Assembly: GCF_002863865.1 (NCBI RefSeq) | Contig: NZ_CP022684.1 | Location: 4,841,990 to 4,905,989, forward strand | Source of the DNA: Ketobacter alkanivorans | GTDB lineage: Bacteria > Pseudomonadota > Gammaproteobacteria > Pseudomonadales > Ketobacteraceae | Length of the DNA: 64,000 nt | Direction: 5' to 3' | Shown: positions 51,997-60,600 of the stretch, piece after piece | Numbering within the stretch: the first letter of the stretch is position 1 | Layout of the letters: every line of letters begins with the position of its first letter | The notes under the pieces: model-generated | Database searches by the model: none | What the model was told of the DNA's origin: nothing | What the model saw: the letters and a program-made list of their open reading frames with translations, nothing else | Program-made: the position numbers and the translations under genes

Positions 51997-52611
51997 TTAC
52001 ATGCTCATCATCAAAAAGCCGGAAAAGGCTGCATTGCTTGGGGAGAGCGTCTCATCTACCCGTGTTTTCATCTCCAGTATGGTATCTCGATAGCGTTGGT
52101 AAAAATCCCAGGAAGGCAGCGGCCGGTATTCCAGCCCGTTCAGCTCAAATGCTTTAATCACACCCTTTACTGTGGTGGGTTTGAGAAAGACTTCATCCTG
52201 AGGGTGTACGTAATTGGGGATGATGGTCATCAGCGACCACTTCGCCAGTTTGACGGGGGCCAGGACATTCAGCATATCGTCAAAGCCTTTTTGTTGATTG
52301 CCGTACAAGTATTGCTTCATGCCGCCGGTAAGTTGTCTGAGTGAGGCGGGCTCAAGGGTTGGAATGATGTCGCGGAACTTGGGTTTTTCAAACAATGACA
52401 CCATGGATGACCGACTGATGACTTTGCTCATGGCTTCTGCGGCTGCGAGCGGGTCTTTGAAGTGCGTTTTCTTCAGGGTTTGCTGAGCCAGCTCCACCAT
52501 CTTGTCCATTTTGTGTTTCTTGCCGATGGCTTGAAGATCAGGGTGCATAAAACCGCTGGGGTACTTGCTGAGGAACAGCCCCTCTGCTTGTTTTAACTTC
52601 TCCAGGTTCAT
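51997..52611 (-). CDS. conserved hypothetical protein, 204 aa
   Basis: Found widely, by style, in marine gammaproteobacteria but of unknown function. It is helical and cytosolic: EGLFLSKYPSGFMHPDLQAIGKKHKMDKM and PTTVKGVIKAFELNGLEYRPLPSWDFYQRYRDTI. ATG 52611 has GGATGG upstream. It stands alone between the DUF7931-like gene and roxA. Confidence 0.78.
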   Translation of the reverse strand: MNLEKLKQAEGLFLSKYPSGFMHPDLQAIGKKHKMDKMVELAQQTLKKTHFKDPLAAAEAMSKVISRSSMVSLFEKPKFRDIIPTLEPASLRQLTGGMKQYLYGNQQKGFDDMLNVLAPVKLAKWSLMTIIPNYVHPQDEVFLKPTTVKGVIKAFELNGLEYRPLPSWDFYQRYRDTILEMKTRVDETLSPSNAAFSGFLMMSM

Positions 52612-52691
52612 GTGGGTTATCCATCCTTGTCTAGCGGAAACTGTAGTCCACCATAAGCCCACAGACAGTGCAACCGTTGGGAGGCTGTTGG

Positions 52692-53894
52692 TTATTCCTG
52701 AAAGGGTTCCTCGTCGACAAAACGATCTTCTTCAAAATAGATCACGCCCAAATTGAGCAATCGGGTCAGCAGCTTGAGGTTTTCCGGCGTCTCGCAAAAC
52801 ATCGACAAATTGGCTGGATTGTAGTGGCGCTTTTTGCACAGATATAAAATCATCGACTGCGTCATGGGCGGGATGTCCATGGGGTTGCCGTTAATAAACA
52901 GCTGCTGGGGATTGTTAGGATCCCCTGTGTAGATAAAGCGGCTGGATTCTTCCCGGCGCACAGAAAGGTTGTCGTGCAACAGCTCTTTTACTTCTGCCTC
53001 AGGGTAGTCATCTTCCGGTGGCTCCGGGTTTTGATCGTATTTGGTTTGTGACAGGTACTCGCCCATCCAGCTGGTGATCTGCGCCCGGTCGGACACCATC
53101 CGCTGCAGGGTGTCTGCCACTTTCTCGACCGCGGCGTGGCTGATCCAGCCCGGGTTGGCCTGGACCTGTAAGTCGGGATCAGTGTAGCGGCTGGCCTGAT
53201 TGGATTTTGCCAGCAGATAGTGAACGAAGTCGTTGATGATTTCCTGATCGCTAGGAGCGCGAAAACCCACCGAAAACGTCATGCAATCATTCTCGGCCAC
53301 ACCGTGGTGCGCCAGGCCTGGCGGCAAGTAGAGCATATCCCCTGGGTTAAGAATCCAGTCGTGCGTGGGCACAAAATCTCTCAGGATCCGAACCGGCAGG
53401 TTGGGGAGAAGTTCTGTGTCTTCATCACAGGGCTGGCCCAACTGCCAGCGGCGCTGGCCGTGTGCCTGGATCAAAAACACATCATAGTAATCATAGTGAG
53501 GGCCAACGCTTCCACCTACCGGGGCAAAGCTGGCCATAATGTCATCCGTACGCCAGTTGGGAATAAACTGAAAGGCTTCCAATAGATCGGCAACAGCGGG
53601 AATCTGATGATCCAGCGCCTGTACCAGCAACGTCCAATGGCTCTTGGGCAGGTTTTTGAAGGTTTTCTCGGTGAAGGGGCCGTGGCGCAACTCCCAGTCA
53701 ACCGGGCTGCGTTCCAAAATGATTCTGGATTCCACTGAGTCATCCAGGGACAGCCCTGCCAACTCCTCGGGCTCTATCAGCTGCTCGATTTCAGGAAACG
53801 CGTTGCGTATCAGCAGGGGTTGTTTCTGCCAGTATTCCGACAGAAACAGTTCTGCTGAGCGGCCACCCAAGACAGCCTGCGGTTTAGAGGACAT
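52692..53894 (-). CDS. roxA: 50S L16 arginine hydroxylase (RoxA/YcfD family)
   Basis: JmjC-type cupin oxygenase that hydroxylates arginine 81 of ribosomal protein L16. Iron ligands are visible as HYDYYDVF (H-x-D) and the distal His in GLAHHGVAEND, with FIPNWRTDDIMASFAPVGGSVGPH before them. A winged-helix-like C-terminal part follows. The start follows AAAGGCG, eight bases after the purB stop, so it is cotranscribed with purB. Confidence 0.94.
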   Translation of the reverse strand: MSSKPQAVLGGRSAELFLSEYWQKQPLLIRNAFPEIEQLIEPEELAGLSLDDSVESRIILERSPVDWELRHGPFTEKTFKNLPKSHWTLLVQALDHQIPAVADLLEAFQFIPNWRTDDIMASFAPVGGSVGPHYDYYDVFLIQAHGQRRWQLGQPCDEDTELLPNLPVRILRDFVPTHDWILNPGDMLYLPPGLAHHGVAENDCMTFSVGFRAPSDQEIINDFVHYLLAKSNQASRYTDPDLQVQANPGWISHAAVEKVADTLQRMVSDRAQITSWMGEYLSQTKYDQNPEPPEDDYPEAEVKELLHDNLSVRREESSRFIYTGDPNNPQQLFINGNPMDIPPMTQSMILYLCKKRHYNPANLSMFCETPENLKLLTRLLNLGVIYFEEDRFVDEEPFQE

Positions 53895-53902
53895 GATCGC
53901 CT

Positions 53903-55270
53903 TTAGATTTTCTTGGCTTGCTGGGCCGCATTGCCCACGTACGAAGCGGGGGTCAGCGCTTTAAGGCGTACTTTTTCTTGCTCTGGGATTTCAAGCGTAT
54001 CGATAAAGGTGCTCATGGCGGCTTTGTTAATGGTCTTGCCTCGCGTCAGCTCCTTGAGTTTTTCGTAGGGCTTCTCAATGCTGTAACGACGCATCACCGT
54101 TTGAATAGGTTCTGCCAAGACTTCCCAGGCGTTATCCAGATCTTCAGCCAGGCGTTGCTCGTTGATTTCCAGTTTGCTGATGCCTTTGAGTGTGGCTTCA
54201 TAGGCGATCATGCCATGTGCCAAACCAACGCCTAAATTGCGCAATACGGTGGAGTCGGTCAGATCTCTCTGCCAGCGGGATACCGGTAGTTTTTGTGCAA
54301 GATGGGTCATGATAGCGTTGGCAATGCCCAGGTTACCCTCTGAATTTTCAAAGTCGATAGGATTGACCTTGTGGGGCATAGTAGAAGAGCCGATTTCGCC
54401 AGCGATTGTTTTCTGTTTGAAGTAGCCCATGGAGATGTAGCCCCATACATCACGATCGAAATCGATCAGAATGGTGTTGAAGCGGGCGATGGCATCATAC
54501 AGTTCGGCAATGTAATCATGAGGTTCGATTTGAGTGGTGTAGGGGTTCCACTGCAAACCCAGTCCGGTGATGAATTCCTCGGCGTTTTGTTCCCAGTCGA
54601 TCTCTGGATACGCGCTGAGGTGGGCGTTGTAGTTGCCTACTGCACCGTTGATCTTGCCAAGGATGGGGACCGCTTTTATTTGCTCGATCTGGCGGCGCAG
54701 GCGGGCCACTACGTTGGCCATTTCTTTACCCATGGTGGAGGGAGAGGCCGTTTGCCCGTGGGTGCGGGACAGCATGGGCATGTCCGCAAACTGGTGGGCG
54801 AGCCCGGCAATGGCGTTAATGACTTTATCCAGTGTCGGTACCAGGACGTCGTCGCGGCCAGCGCTCAGCATCAAACCATGAGACAGGTTGTTAATGTCTT
54901 CAGAAGTACAGGCGAAATGGATGAATTCGCTTACCGCTTCCAGGTCTTCGTTGCCTGCGATTTTTTCTTTGAGGAAGTATTCAACCGCTTTCACATCATG
55001 ATTAGTGGTACGCTCGATATCTTTAATGCGTTGGGCATCTTCAACCGAGAACTGGGTAACGATGTCGTTGAGGATCGCATTCGTCTCATCAGAAAACGCT
55101 GGAACTTCTGCAATACCTTCGTGGGCCGCCAGTTTTTGCAACCAGCGCACTTCCACCAGCACGCGGAATCGGATAAGCCCAAACTCGCTGAAAATCGTGC
55201 GCAAGGATTGGGTCTTGCTACCGTAGCGGCCATCCACCGGTGAAATGGCGGTCAGGGCATTCAGTTCCAT
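53903..55270 (-). CDS. purB: adenylosuccinate lyase
   Basis: Purine synthesis enzyme acting at two steps. Signature blocks: SPVDGRYGSKTQSL, ACTSEDINNLSHG, TRSHGQTASP-type JRTHGQTASPSTMG, and the fumarase/ASL signature SSTMPHKVNPIDFENSEGN. The 455-aa length is normal. GAGGAAAAC precedes the ATG. It heads a minus-strand group with roxA downstream. Confidence 0.97.
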   Translation of the reverse strand: MELNALTAISPVDGRYGSKTQSLRTIFSEFGLIRFRVLVEVRWLQKLAAHEGIAEVPAFSDETNAILNDIVTQFSVEDAQRIKDIERTTNHDVKAVEYFLKEKIAGNEDLEAVSEFIHFACTSEDINNLSHGLMLSAGRDDVLVPTLDKVINAIAGLAHQFADMPMLSRTHGQTASPSTMGKEMANVVARLRRQIEQIKAVPILGKINGAVGNYNAHLSAYPEIDWEQNAEEFITGLGLQWNPYTTQIEPHDYIAELYDAIARFNTILIDFDRDVWGYISMGYFKQKTIAGEIGSSTMPHKVNPIDFENSEGNLGIANAIMTHLAQKLPVSRWQRDLTDSTVLRNLGVGLAHGMIAYEATLKGISKLEINEQRLAEDLDNAWEVLAEPIQTVMRRYSIEKPYEKLKELTRGKTINKAAMSTFIDTLEIPEQEKVRLKALTPASYVGNAAQQAKKI

Positions 55271-55312
55271 AGTGTTTTCCTCAATCTGTATCGGTATTAG
55301 CTTGAAAAGGGT

Positions 55313-55963
55313 TCAGGATAATGTGATTTCGTTCTGTAATGATTCCAGGGCCTTCACCAATCGACGTTTGCCGAATGCGAATTGAAGCCGCGTACCACCC
55401 AGTTGACGCCACAGCATGGCAGAGCGTATGCCCGCCAACAGAATCGCTCGGATTCTGGCAGCGTTCTCCGCCCGTTGCAGATGGCTAGGATCCCCGTTAA
55501 CCTGGATGCGGAATTTAAATTTTGCCAGAGTGTCCAGATAGATATCATTAAGCTTGGATACGACAGCCTGGCTGGCAATGCCATCGAAGTGTTGCAATTG
55601 GTTGGTGACCTGCTCCAGACGGGAACGCAACACACTGTTGATGTCTGCTTCGCGCCGCAGCAGCTTTTCGACATGCAGCATGCCTATGGCATAGCGAATG
55701 GCGTCGGCATAGCGAGCACTTTCTTTTTCTTTCAGCACCAATAACAGGGTGTCCACACCGAGTTTGGCCCCTTTAACGCCGCCATACACATCTTCAACGG
55801 ATTTCGGATCCAGCACAAAAATGCTTTCTAAAACTGATGCATAGCCATCACTGTTGACCTCGCCAGTGCGTGCCAGCTGTTGTACCAACGCGGCCGCTTG
55901 AAACAACCCCGCCAGCGCCAGTGCTTTGTCCTCTTCTTTGTGCCTCACAGAATCACTCCCCAT
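55313..55963 (-). CDS. hflD: HflD lysogenization regulator homologue
   Basis: The start at ATG 55963 is preferred because longer readings extend into the mnmA gene and begin with MIRTSAWAA-type non-family residues. The 216-aa product (ALALAGLFQAAALVQQLARTG, ARYADAIRYAIGMLHVEKLL) matches HflD, a peripheral inner-membrane protein. It overlaps the mnmA end by 11 bases, the classic mnmA-hflD-purB order. Confidence 0.92.
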   Translation of the reverse strand: MGSDSVRHKEEDKALALAGLFQAAALVQQLARTGEVNSDGYASVLESIFVLDPKSVEDVYGGVKGAKLGVDTLLLVLKEKESARYADAIRYAIGMLHVEKLLRREADINSVLRSRLEQVTNQLQHFDGIASQAVVSKLNDIYLDTLAKFKFRIQVNGDPSHLQRAENAARIRAILLAGIRSAMLWRQLGGTRLQFAFGKRRLVKALESLQNEITLS

Positions 55964-57071
55964 TTTGATTCCAGGTGCGTTCGATAACGCCGCCGCCCAA
56001 GCAGATGTCCTGATCATAAAACACGACAGATTGCCCCGGTGTTACTGCTCTCTGTGGTTGATCGAAGCGTACTTCAATTTGGCCGTTGGGTGCAGCGGTT
56101 ACCAGGCAATCCTGATCTGGTTGGCGGTACCGGGTTTTTGCTTTGCAGCGCAACGGCAGATCGGGTTGTTCGGTCACCCACAGGATCTCATCTGTGCTTA
56201 ACGTGTCCGTAAACAGGTCAGGATGGTTGGTTCCTTGCCCTACGATCAGTTGATTGGTTTCAAGGTTCTTTCTTAAAACAAACCAGGGTGCTTCTGATTT
56301 GTTGGCCAGCCCACCGATCCCCAACCCCTGACGTTGACCTATGGTGTAGAACATCAAGCCTGAGTGCTCACCGATGGTCTCACCGCCATCGGTGATGATT
56401 TTACCGGGTTTGGCGGGTATGTACTGCTCAAGAAAATCCTTAAAACGACGTTCGCCAATAAAGCAGATGCCAGTGGAATCCTTTTTATCGTGATTATCGA
56501 ATCCCTGCTGTTGGGCGATCCCCCGTACAGCAGGCTTTTCCATATCACCCAATGGGAACAGTGTACGCGCAATCTGACGGCCGTTCACGGCGTGCAGGAA
56601 ATAACTTTGATCTTTGTTCTTGTCCAGGCCCTTCAAAAGCGGGGCAACCCGTTCGTTGTCCGGGCCTACGCTTTCCCCTCTACGGGCATAGTGGCCAGTG
56701 GCGATAAAATCGGCACCCAGCGTCAGCGCATAGTCCAAAAAGGCGCGGAACTTCACCTCTTTGTTGCACAGGATGTCCGGATTGGGGGTGCGGCCAGCGC
56801 TGTACTCTTCGATAAAATGCTCAAATACTCGATCCCAGTATTCTGCGGCGAAATTAGCCGTATGCAGTTTGATGCCAAGGGTATCGGCCACCTGTTGGGC
56901 GTCGGCCAGATCGGTAAGGGCAGTGCAGTACTCGGTGCCGTCGTCTTCATCCCAGTTCTTCATGAACAGGCCTTCTACGGCATAGCCTTGCTGCAGCAAT
57001 ACATAGGCCGCCACCGAGGAGTCGACCCCGCCAGACATACCGACGATGACTTTTTTACCTGCGTTACTCAT
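55953..57071 (-). CDS. mnmA: tRNA-specific 2-thiouridylase
   Basis: Thiolates U34 of tRNA for Lys, Glu and Gln. Seen: PP-loop GMSGGVDSSVAAY, FHSLDFAGEYW-like region TANFAAEYWDRVFEHF, TPNPDILCNKEVKF with the catalytic Cys, GHYARRGES and DSTGICFIGERRF with the second catalytic Cys. The 372-aa length fits. It overlaps the upstream Nudix gene and the downstream hflD by a few bases. Confidence 0.97.
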   Translation of the reverse strand: MSNAGKKVIVGMSGGVDSSVAAYVLLQQGYAVEGLFMKNWDEDDGTEYCTALTDLADAQQVADTLGIKLHTANFAAEYWDRVFEHFIEEYSAGRTPNPDILCNKEVKFRAFLDYALTLGADFIATGHYARRGESVGPDNERVAPLLKGLDKNKDQSYFLHAVNGRQIARTLFPLGDMEKPAVRGIAQQQGFDNHDKKDSTGICFIGERRFKDFLEQYIPAKPGKIITDGGETIGEHSGLMFYTIGQRQGLGIGGLANKSEAPWFVLRKNLETNQLIVGQGTNHPDLFTDTLSTDEILWVTEQPDLPLRCKAKTRYRQPDQDCLVTAAPNGQIEVRFDQPQRAVTPGQSVVFYDQDICLGGGVIERTWNQNGE

Positions 57072-57513
57072 TGGGGTGCTCGTAGATCAGATCAAGCGGA
57101 TAGCGCTTACCCGCTGCGAAGTCTTCGATGCAGCGCTGAACCAGTGGGCTGCGCCATTGACTGCGGCGGGCTTGCAGCTCATCCAGGCTCAGCCAAACCG
57201 GCCCTATGATGCCCTCATCCAATGGTGCATCGGGTACTTGTTGGATGGCCTTGGCCGCGAAGCTGAAACGATAATAGGTGACCCCGTTGGGCGCGTGGTA
57301 ATTATAGATACCCACCAGATCGGTGAGTTTGACGTGCCAGCCGGTTTCTTCCAGGGTTTCCCGGATCGCAGCAGCCTGAATGGATTCATGTTCCTCGATA
57401 TGGCCGGCGGGCTGGTTAAGCACAGTAGCGCCGTCTACCACTTCTTCCACCAACAGGTATTTACCGTTCTGCTCCACAATAGTGGCCACGGTCGCATGAG
57501 GAGTCCAGATCAT
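57064..57513 (-). CDS. nudJ: Nudix phosphatase, NudJ-like
   Basis: Nudix box GHIEEHESIQAAAIRETLEETGW is present with its metal-binding Glu residues. Context directly before mnmA is the conserved place for NudJ, which hydrolyses nucleoside di/triphosphates and a thiamine precursor. The 149-aa length fits. Overlaps mnmA by eight bases, so the two are translationally coupled. Confidence 0.92.
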   Translation of the reverse strand: MIWTPHATVATIVEQNGKYLLVEEVVDGATVLNQPAGHIEEHESIQAAAIRETLEETGWHVKLTDLVGIYNYHAPNGVTYYRFSFAAKAIQQVPDAPLDEGIIGPVWLSLDELQARRSQWRSPLVQRCIEDFAAGKRYPLDLIYEHPNE

Positions 57514-57642
57514 AAGTCGTTTGAGTGTCTGTGCTGCAAAGAACGCGCAATTCTACCCAAATTCGGATCAATTCCCAACCGGTATAGGCGGTATTGATTG
57601 AGTTAACAGCTGGAAGGGAGCCTAAAAGAGGTGGGAACAGAA

Positions 57643-57675
57643 CCGCATTAGGGCAGGCCAGCCCCCCTAATGCGG
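57643..57675. terminator. hairpin CCGCATTAGGG / CCCTAATGCGG
   Basis: A perfect 11-bp stem with an 11-nt loop beyond the stop of the 57693 gene and upstream of the Nudix gene. It lacks a clear T-run, so it may be a weak terminator or an attenuating hairpin. Confidence 0.5.
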
Positions 57676-57692
57676 CCTAAATGCTCTGCGTA

Positions 57693-58439
57693 TCAGGCCC
57701 CTGCCTTCATAAAACGGCGTTTGTAGGTCTGTACTTCGGAGTGAAGCAGGGTTTCGAAGTATTCAGCCATCGGCAGAAGCGTGGCGTAGTCCATGTCTTT
57801 GAACAGCCTGTGAACCACGGCATTGGAGCCTTTTTGCACAGTGCTGATGCCTATATCGGCCGCTTTACGGGTGATTCTGCCAATATCGGCCTCCGACACT
57901 GGCTTGGTGTAGAACACGTCGATACCGGCCCCAATCAAATCCTCAACGGATACGATCACATCACGGCGGTAGCTTTCGATATTGGGGTCTTCATGCACTC
58001 GCCTCATGTTGGCAACCACCCGTTGATACAGTGACTCTTCCAACTGGAAGCAGGCATACGCCTTGGAGGCATCGGTATCGTCCACACAGACCAGATACGA
58101 AAAGTTATTTGCCAGGCGCTCCAGATCCTTGATCGAACGGTTCTTGATGAGTTTGCGGATAACCAGATGTATTCCTTTCTGAACGGCGTGTATACCGGCG
58201 TCAGTGGCTCGTTTCAAGGTAGAGGAGATATTCGCCAGTTGAGCAGGGCGTTCGTAATAGGCGTCAAACCCTGCATCGGTAATGGCAATCAGCGTCTCTG
58301 CGGCCTGTTCGCACAGTTTGCGTGTGTCGCCTCCCAGATTGATCGCCGTAATCGTGTCGATCACCTGCTGATACAGAGATGGGTCAATGGGGTAACCAAA
58401 ATAACGAATTTCCCGATGTTTTGATGCCGTTGTTTTCAT
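57693..58439 (-). CDS. internally duplicated hypothetical protein, 248 aa
   Basis: No family recognised. Two halves share the pattern GFDAYYERPAQLANISSTL...AGIHAVQKGIHLVIRKL and GIDVFYTKPVSEADIGRIT...IGISTVQKGSNAVVHRL, showing an internal duplication of about 60-70 residues; the protein is helical and soluble. ATG 58439 has GGAAAATAAA upstream; an ATG at 58451 is an alternative. It is alone between the hairpin and moaC. Confidence 0.75.
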   Translation of the reverse strand: MKTTASKHREIRYFGYPIDPSLYQQVIDTITAINLGGDTRKLCEQAAETLIAITDAGFDAYYERPAQLANISSTLKRATDAGIHAVQKGIHLVIRKLIKNRSIKDLERLANNFSYLVCVDDTDASKAYACFQLEESLYQRVVANMRRVHEDPNIESYRRDVIVSVEDLIGAGIDVFYTKPVSEADIGRITRKAADIGISTVQKGSNAVVHRLFKDMDYATLLPMAEYFETLLHSEVQTYKRRFMKAGA

Positions 58440-58601
58440 TTTATTTTCCATTTCGCTATATTGCTGCTTAGCCTGTGGCAGATGCAGCATCATAATACAG
58501 AGTGTTTCTTAATGTAATTTGCCATAGAAACCTTGCCTGTGGGTCAGCCGGTCAGCCGCGTATGCCTGCATCCATTACTTTATACCTGTTAAGCACACTA
58601 A

Positions 58602-59090
58602 ATGACTGATTTAACACATCTGGACGCCCAAGGGCGCGCCAACATGGTGGATGTCACCGATAAAGACATCACCTCTCGGGAAGCAACAGCAGAAGCCTTG
58701 GTTAGAATGCAGGCTGAAACCCTTAACTTGATTACTGAGGGCAAGCACAAGAAAGGAGACGTGTTTGCAGTGGCTCGTATCGCGGGCATTCAGGCAGCCA
58801 AAAAAACCAGCGACCTGATTCCTCTGTGTCACCCACTGATGCTGTCATCGGTAAAAGTAGAGCTGACGCCTCTACTTGATCAGAATGCGGTTCTTATCAC
58901 GGCAGTTTGCAAGCTGGCAGGGCGCACCGGCGTCGAGATGGAGGCCCTGACCGCGGTTTCCGTTGCGGCCTTAACGCTGTATGACATGTGCAAGGCGGTT
59001 GATAAAGGCATGGTGGTTGAGCAGATCAGACTGATTGAAAAGCTGGGTGGAAAGAGTGGCCACTGGCAGGCAGAAAAGGAATCAACATGA
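58602..59090 (+). CDS. moaC: cyclic pyranopterin monophosphate synthase
   Basis: Early molybdenum cofactor enzyme. Landmarks: MVDVTDKDITSREATAEA, IAGIQAAKKTSDLIPLCHPLMLS, TGVEMEALTAVSVAALTLYDMCKAVDKGM. The 162-aa length is normal. The end overlaps moaD (ATGA at 59087-59090), so moaCDE is a coupled operon. Confidence 0.96.
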   Translation: MTDLTHLDAQGRANMVDVTDKDITSREATAEALVRMQAETLNLITEGKHKKGDVFAVARIAGIQAAKKTSDLIPLCHPLMLSSVKVELTPLLDQNAVLITAVCKLAGRTGVEMEALTAVSVAALTLYDMCKAVDKGMVVEQIRLIEKLGGKSGHWQAEKEST

Positions 59091-59338
59091 TCAAAGTACT
59101 GTTCTTTGCCCGCGTGCGGGATCAGGTCGGTTGCGCTGAGCTGGACATCGAATTACCGGCCGGTGTATCCGACGTGGCGGGTTTTACTGCGACTGTCAAA
59201 GCCATGGGTGCCGCGTTCGAACAAGCGCTGTCTGAGCCCAATGTTTTGATTGCAGTAAACCAGGAAATGGCGAATTCGCAAATGACCGTGGAAGATGGCG
59301 ACGAAATTGCTTACTTTCCGCCGGTTACTGGAGGCTGA
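59087..59338 (+). CDS. moaD: molybdopterin synthase small subunit
   Basis: Ubiquitin-like sulfur carrier of 83 aa with the C-terminal Gly-Gly (FPPVTGG) that carries the thiocarboxylate. It is coupled to moaC by a four-base overlap and followed two bases later by moaE. Confidence 0.94.
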   Translation: MIKVLFFARVRDQVGCAELDIELPAGVSDVAGFTATVKAMGAAFEQALSEPNVLIAVNQEMANSQMTVEDGDEIAYFPPVTGG

Positions 59339-59339
59339 T

Positions 59340-59825
59340 GTGGAAACTCACGTGCATGGGAGCGTCGATACCCTCATCAACATTCGCGTAGAGCCTCAGG
59401 GTTTCGATGTCGGCGCAGAATACAACCTCCTGCGGGAGCGATCCGAAAACAGCGGTGCAATCGTTTTGTTTACCGGGTTAGTGCGCGATTTTAATGCGGA
59501 TGGAGCCATCGACGGCATCATTTTGGAGCATTATCCTGCCATGACACAGAAAACGTTGCAGACGATTGTGCAGCGGGCGCTAAGCAAGTGGCAGTTAGAT
59601 GCGGTCACCATTATTCACCGGGTTGGCAAATTGCTTAACCATGATCAGATCGTACTAGTGGGGGTTTCTGCTCGTCATCGCGAAGCCGCTTTTGATGGTG
59701 CCAGCTTCATCATGGATTTCCTCAAGACAGAGGCACCATTCTGGAAGAAAGAAGTCACCCCGCAAGGCGACGCACAATGGGTGGACGCGAAAGTTTCAGA
59801 TCAGCGGGCTCGTGAGCGCTGGTGA
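59340..59825 (+). CDS. moaE: molybdopterin synthase catalytic subunit
   Basis: The GTG at 59340, five bases after GGAGG, is the better start; longer readings lie over moaD. The 161-aa product has GAIVLFTGLVRDFN, LEHYPAMTQKTL, IIHRVGKLLNHDQIVLVGVSARHREAAF and the catalytic Lys in APFWKKEVT. It converts precursor Z to molybdopterin with MoaD. The 3' end overlaps the convergent rluE by 25 bases. Confidence 0.95.
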   Translation: METHVHGSVDTLINIRVEPQGFDVGAEYNLLRERSENSGAIVLFTGLVRDFNADGAIDGIILEHYPAMTQKTLQTIVQRALSKWQLDAVTIIHRVGKLLNHDQIVLVGVSARHREAAFDGASFIMDFLKTEAPFWKKEVTPQGDAQWVDAKVSDQRARERW

Positions 59826-60484
59826 CGCGGCTTTTGTTGTTTGCTGGATTCAGGGGCGGCTTTGCGTGATTTGGCGGGCTTGTTAGATGTGGTTTTTGAG
59901 GCTGCTTTCAATAGATTCTCGGGCACCGTTTCGATGCAGGATTCACCGGGCTGTAACGACCCGATAGACCAAGGTCCAATTGCGGCGCGCACCAGGCGCA
60001 GGGTAGGGTAGCCCACCGCAGCGGTCATGCGTCTAACTTGACGGTTACGGCCTTCGCTGATGGTCAGTTGGATCCAGCTGGTAGGAATATTGACCCGGCG
60101 TCGAATGGGCGGGTTGCGCTGCCATAACACACTTGGCTCGCTTATTCTTTCGGCCAAGGCCGCGCGGGTTTTGCCATCTTTCAGCATTACCCCGTGTCGC
60201 AATTGCGCCAGTGCTTGCTCGGAAACTTCTCCTTCCACTTGAGCCCAATAGGTTTTAGGCAGCTTGTGTTTGGGGTCGGTCAGGCGGTGTTGCAATTGGC
60301 CATCACCGGTCAGTAACAAGAGTCCTTCAGAATCGTAATCCAGTCGACCTGCAGGATAGATAGACGGCTGTTGGATATACTCAGCAAGGGTGGTTTTGCC
60401 CTCGTGAGGGGAAAACTGACATAGCACTTGAAAGGGCTTATTAAGCAATATAATTCGATTTGAAGACAGCGTTGGCTTATACAT
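59801..60484 (-). CDS. rluE: 23S rRNA pseudouridine 2457 synthase
   Basis: Single-domain RsuA/RluB-type synthase: LLNKPFQVLCQF, YPAGRLDYDSEGLLLLTGDG (catalytic Asp in GRLDYDSEG), KTYWAQVEGE and LTISEGRNRQVRRMTAAVG. The 227-aa product has a lysine/arginine-rich C-terminal tail (KSRKAAPESSKQQKPRHQR) longer than in E. coli. Convergent with moaE. Confidence 0.93.
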   Translation of the reverse strand: MYKPTLSSNRIILLNKPFQVLCQFSPHEGKTTLAEYIQQPSIYPAGRLDYDSEGLLLLTGDGQLQHRLTDPKHKLPKTYWAQVEGEVSEQALAQLRHGVMLKDGKTRAALAERISEPSVLWQRNPPIRRRVNIPTSWIQLTISEGRNRQVRRMTAAVGYPTLRLVRAAIGPWSIGSLQPGESCIETVPENLLKAASKTTSNKPAKSRKAAPESSKQQKPRHQRSRAR

Positions 60485-60525
60485 TATGTGATTGATTAAT
60501 GGTCAGTTATCGCGAATTTCATGAG

Positions 60526-60556
60526 GCGAAGATACACAGAATTCTGTATACTTCGC
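60526..60556. promoter_or_regulatory. inverted repeat upstream of icd
   Basis: GCGAAG and CTTCGC flank a perfect palindrome ACAGAATTCTGT (60536-60547) in the icd-rluE divergent region, 45 nt before the icd ATG. It could be an operator; the binding protein is unknown. Confidence 0.45.
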
Positions 60557-60600
60557 GTACCTAAACCGTAATTGTATGTAAATAGGGAGTAAAAAACGAC

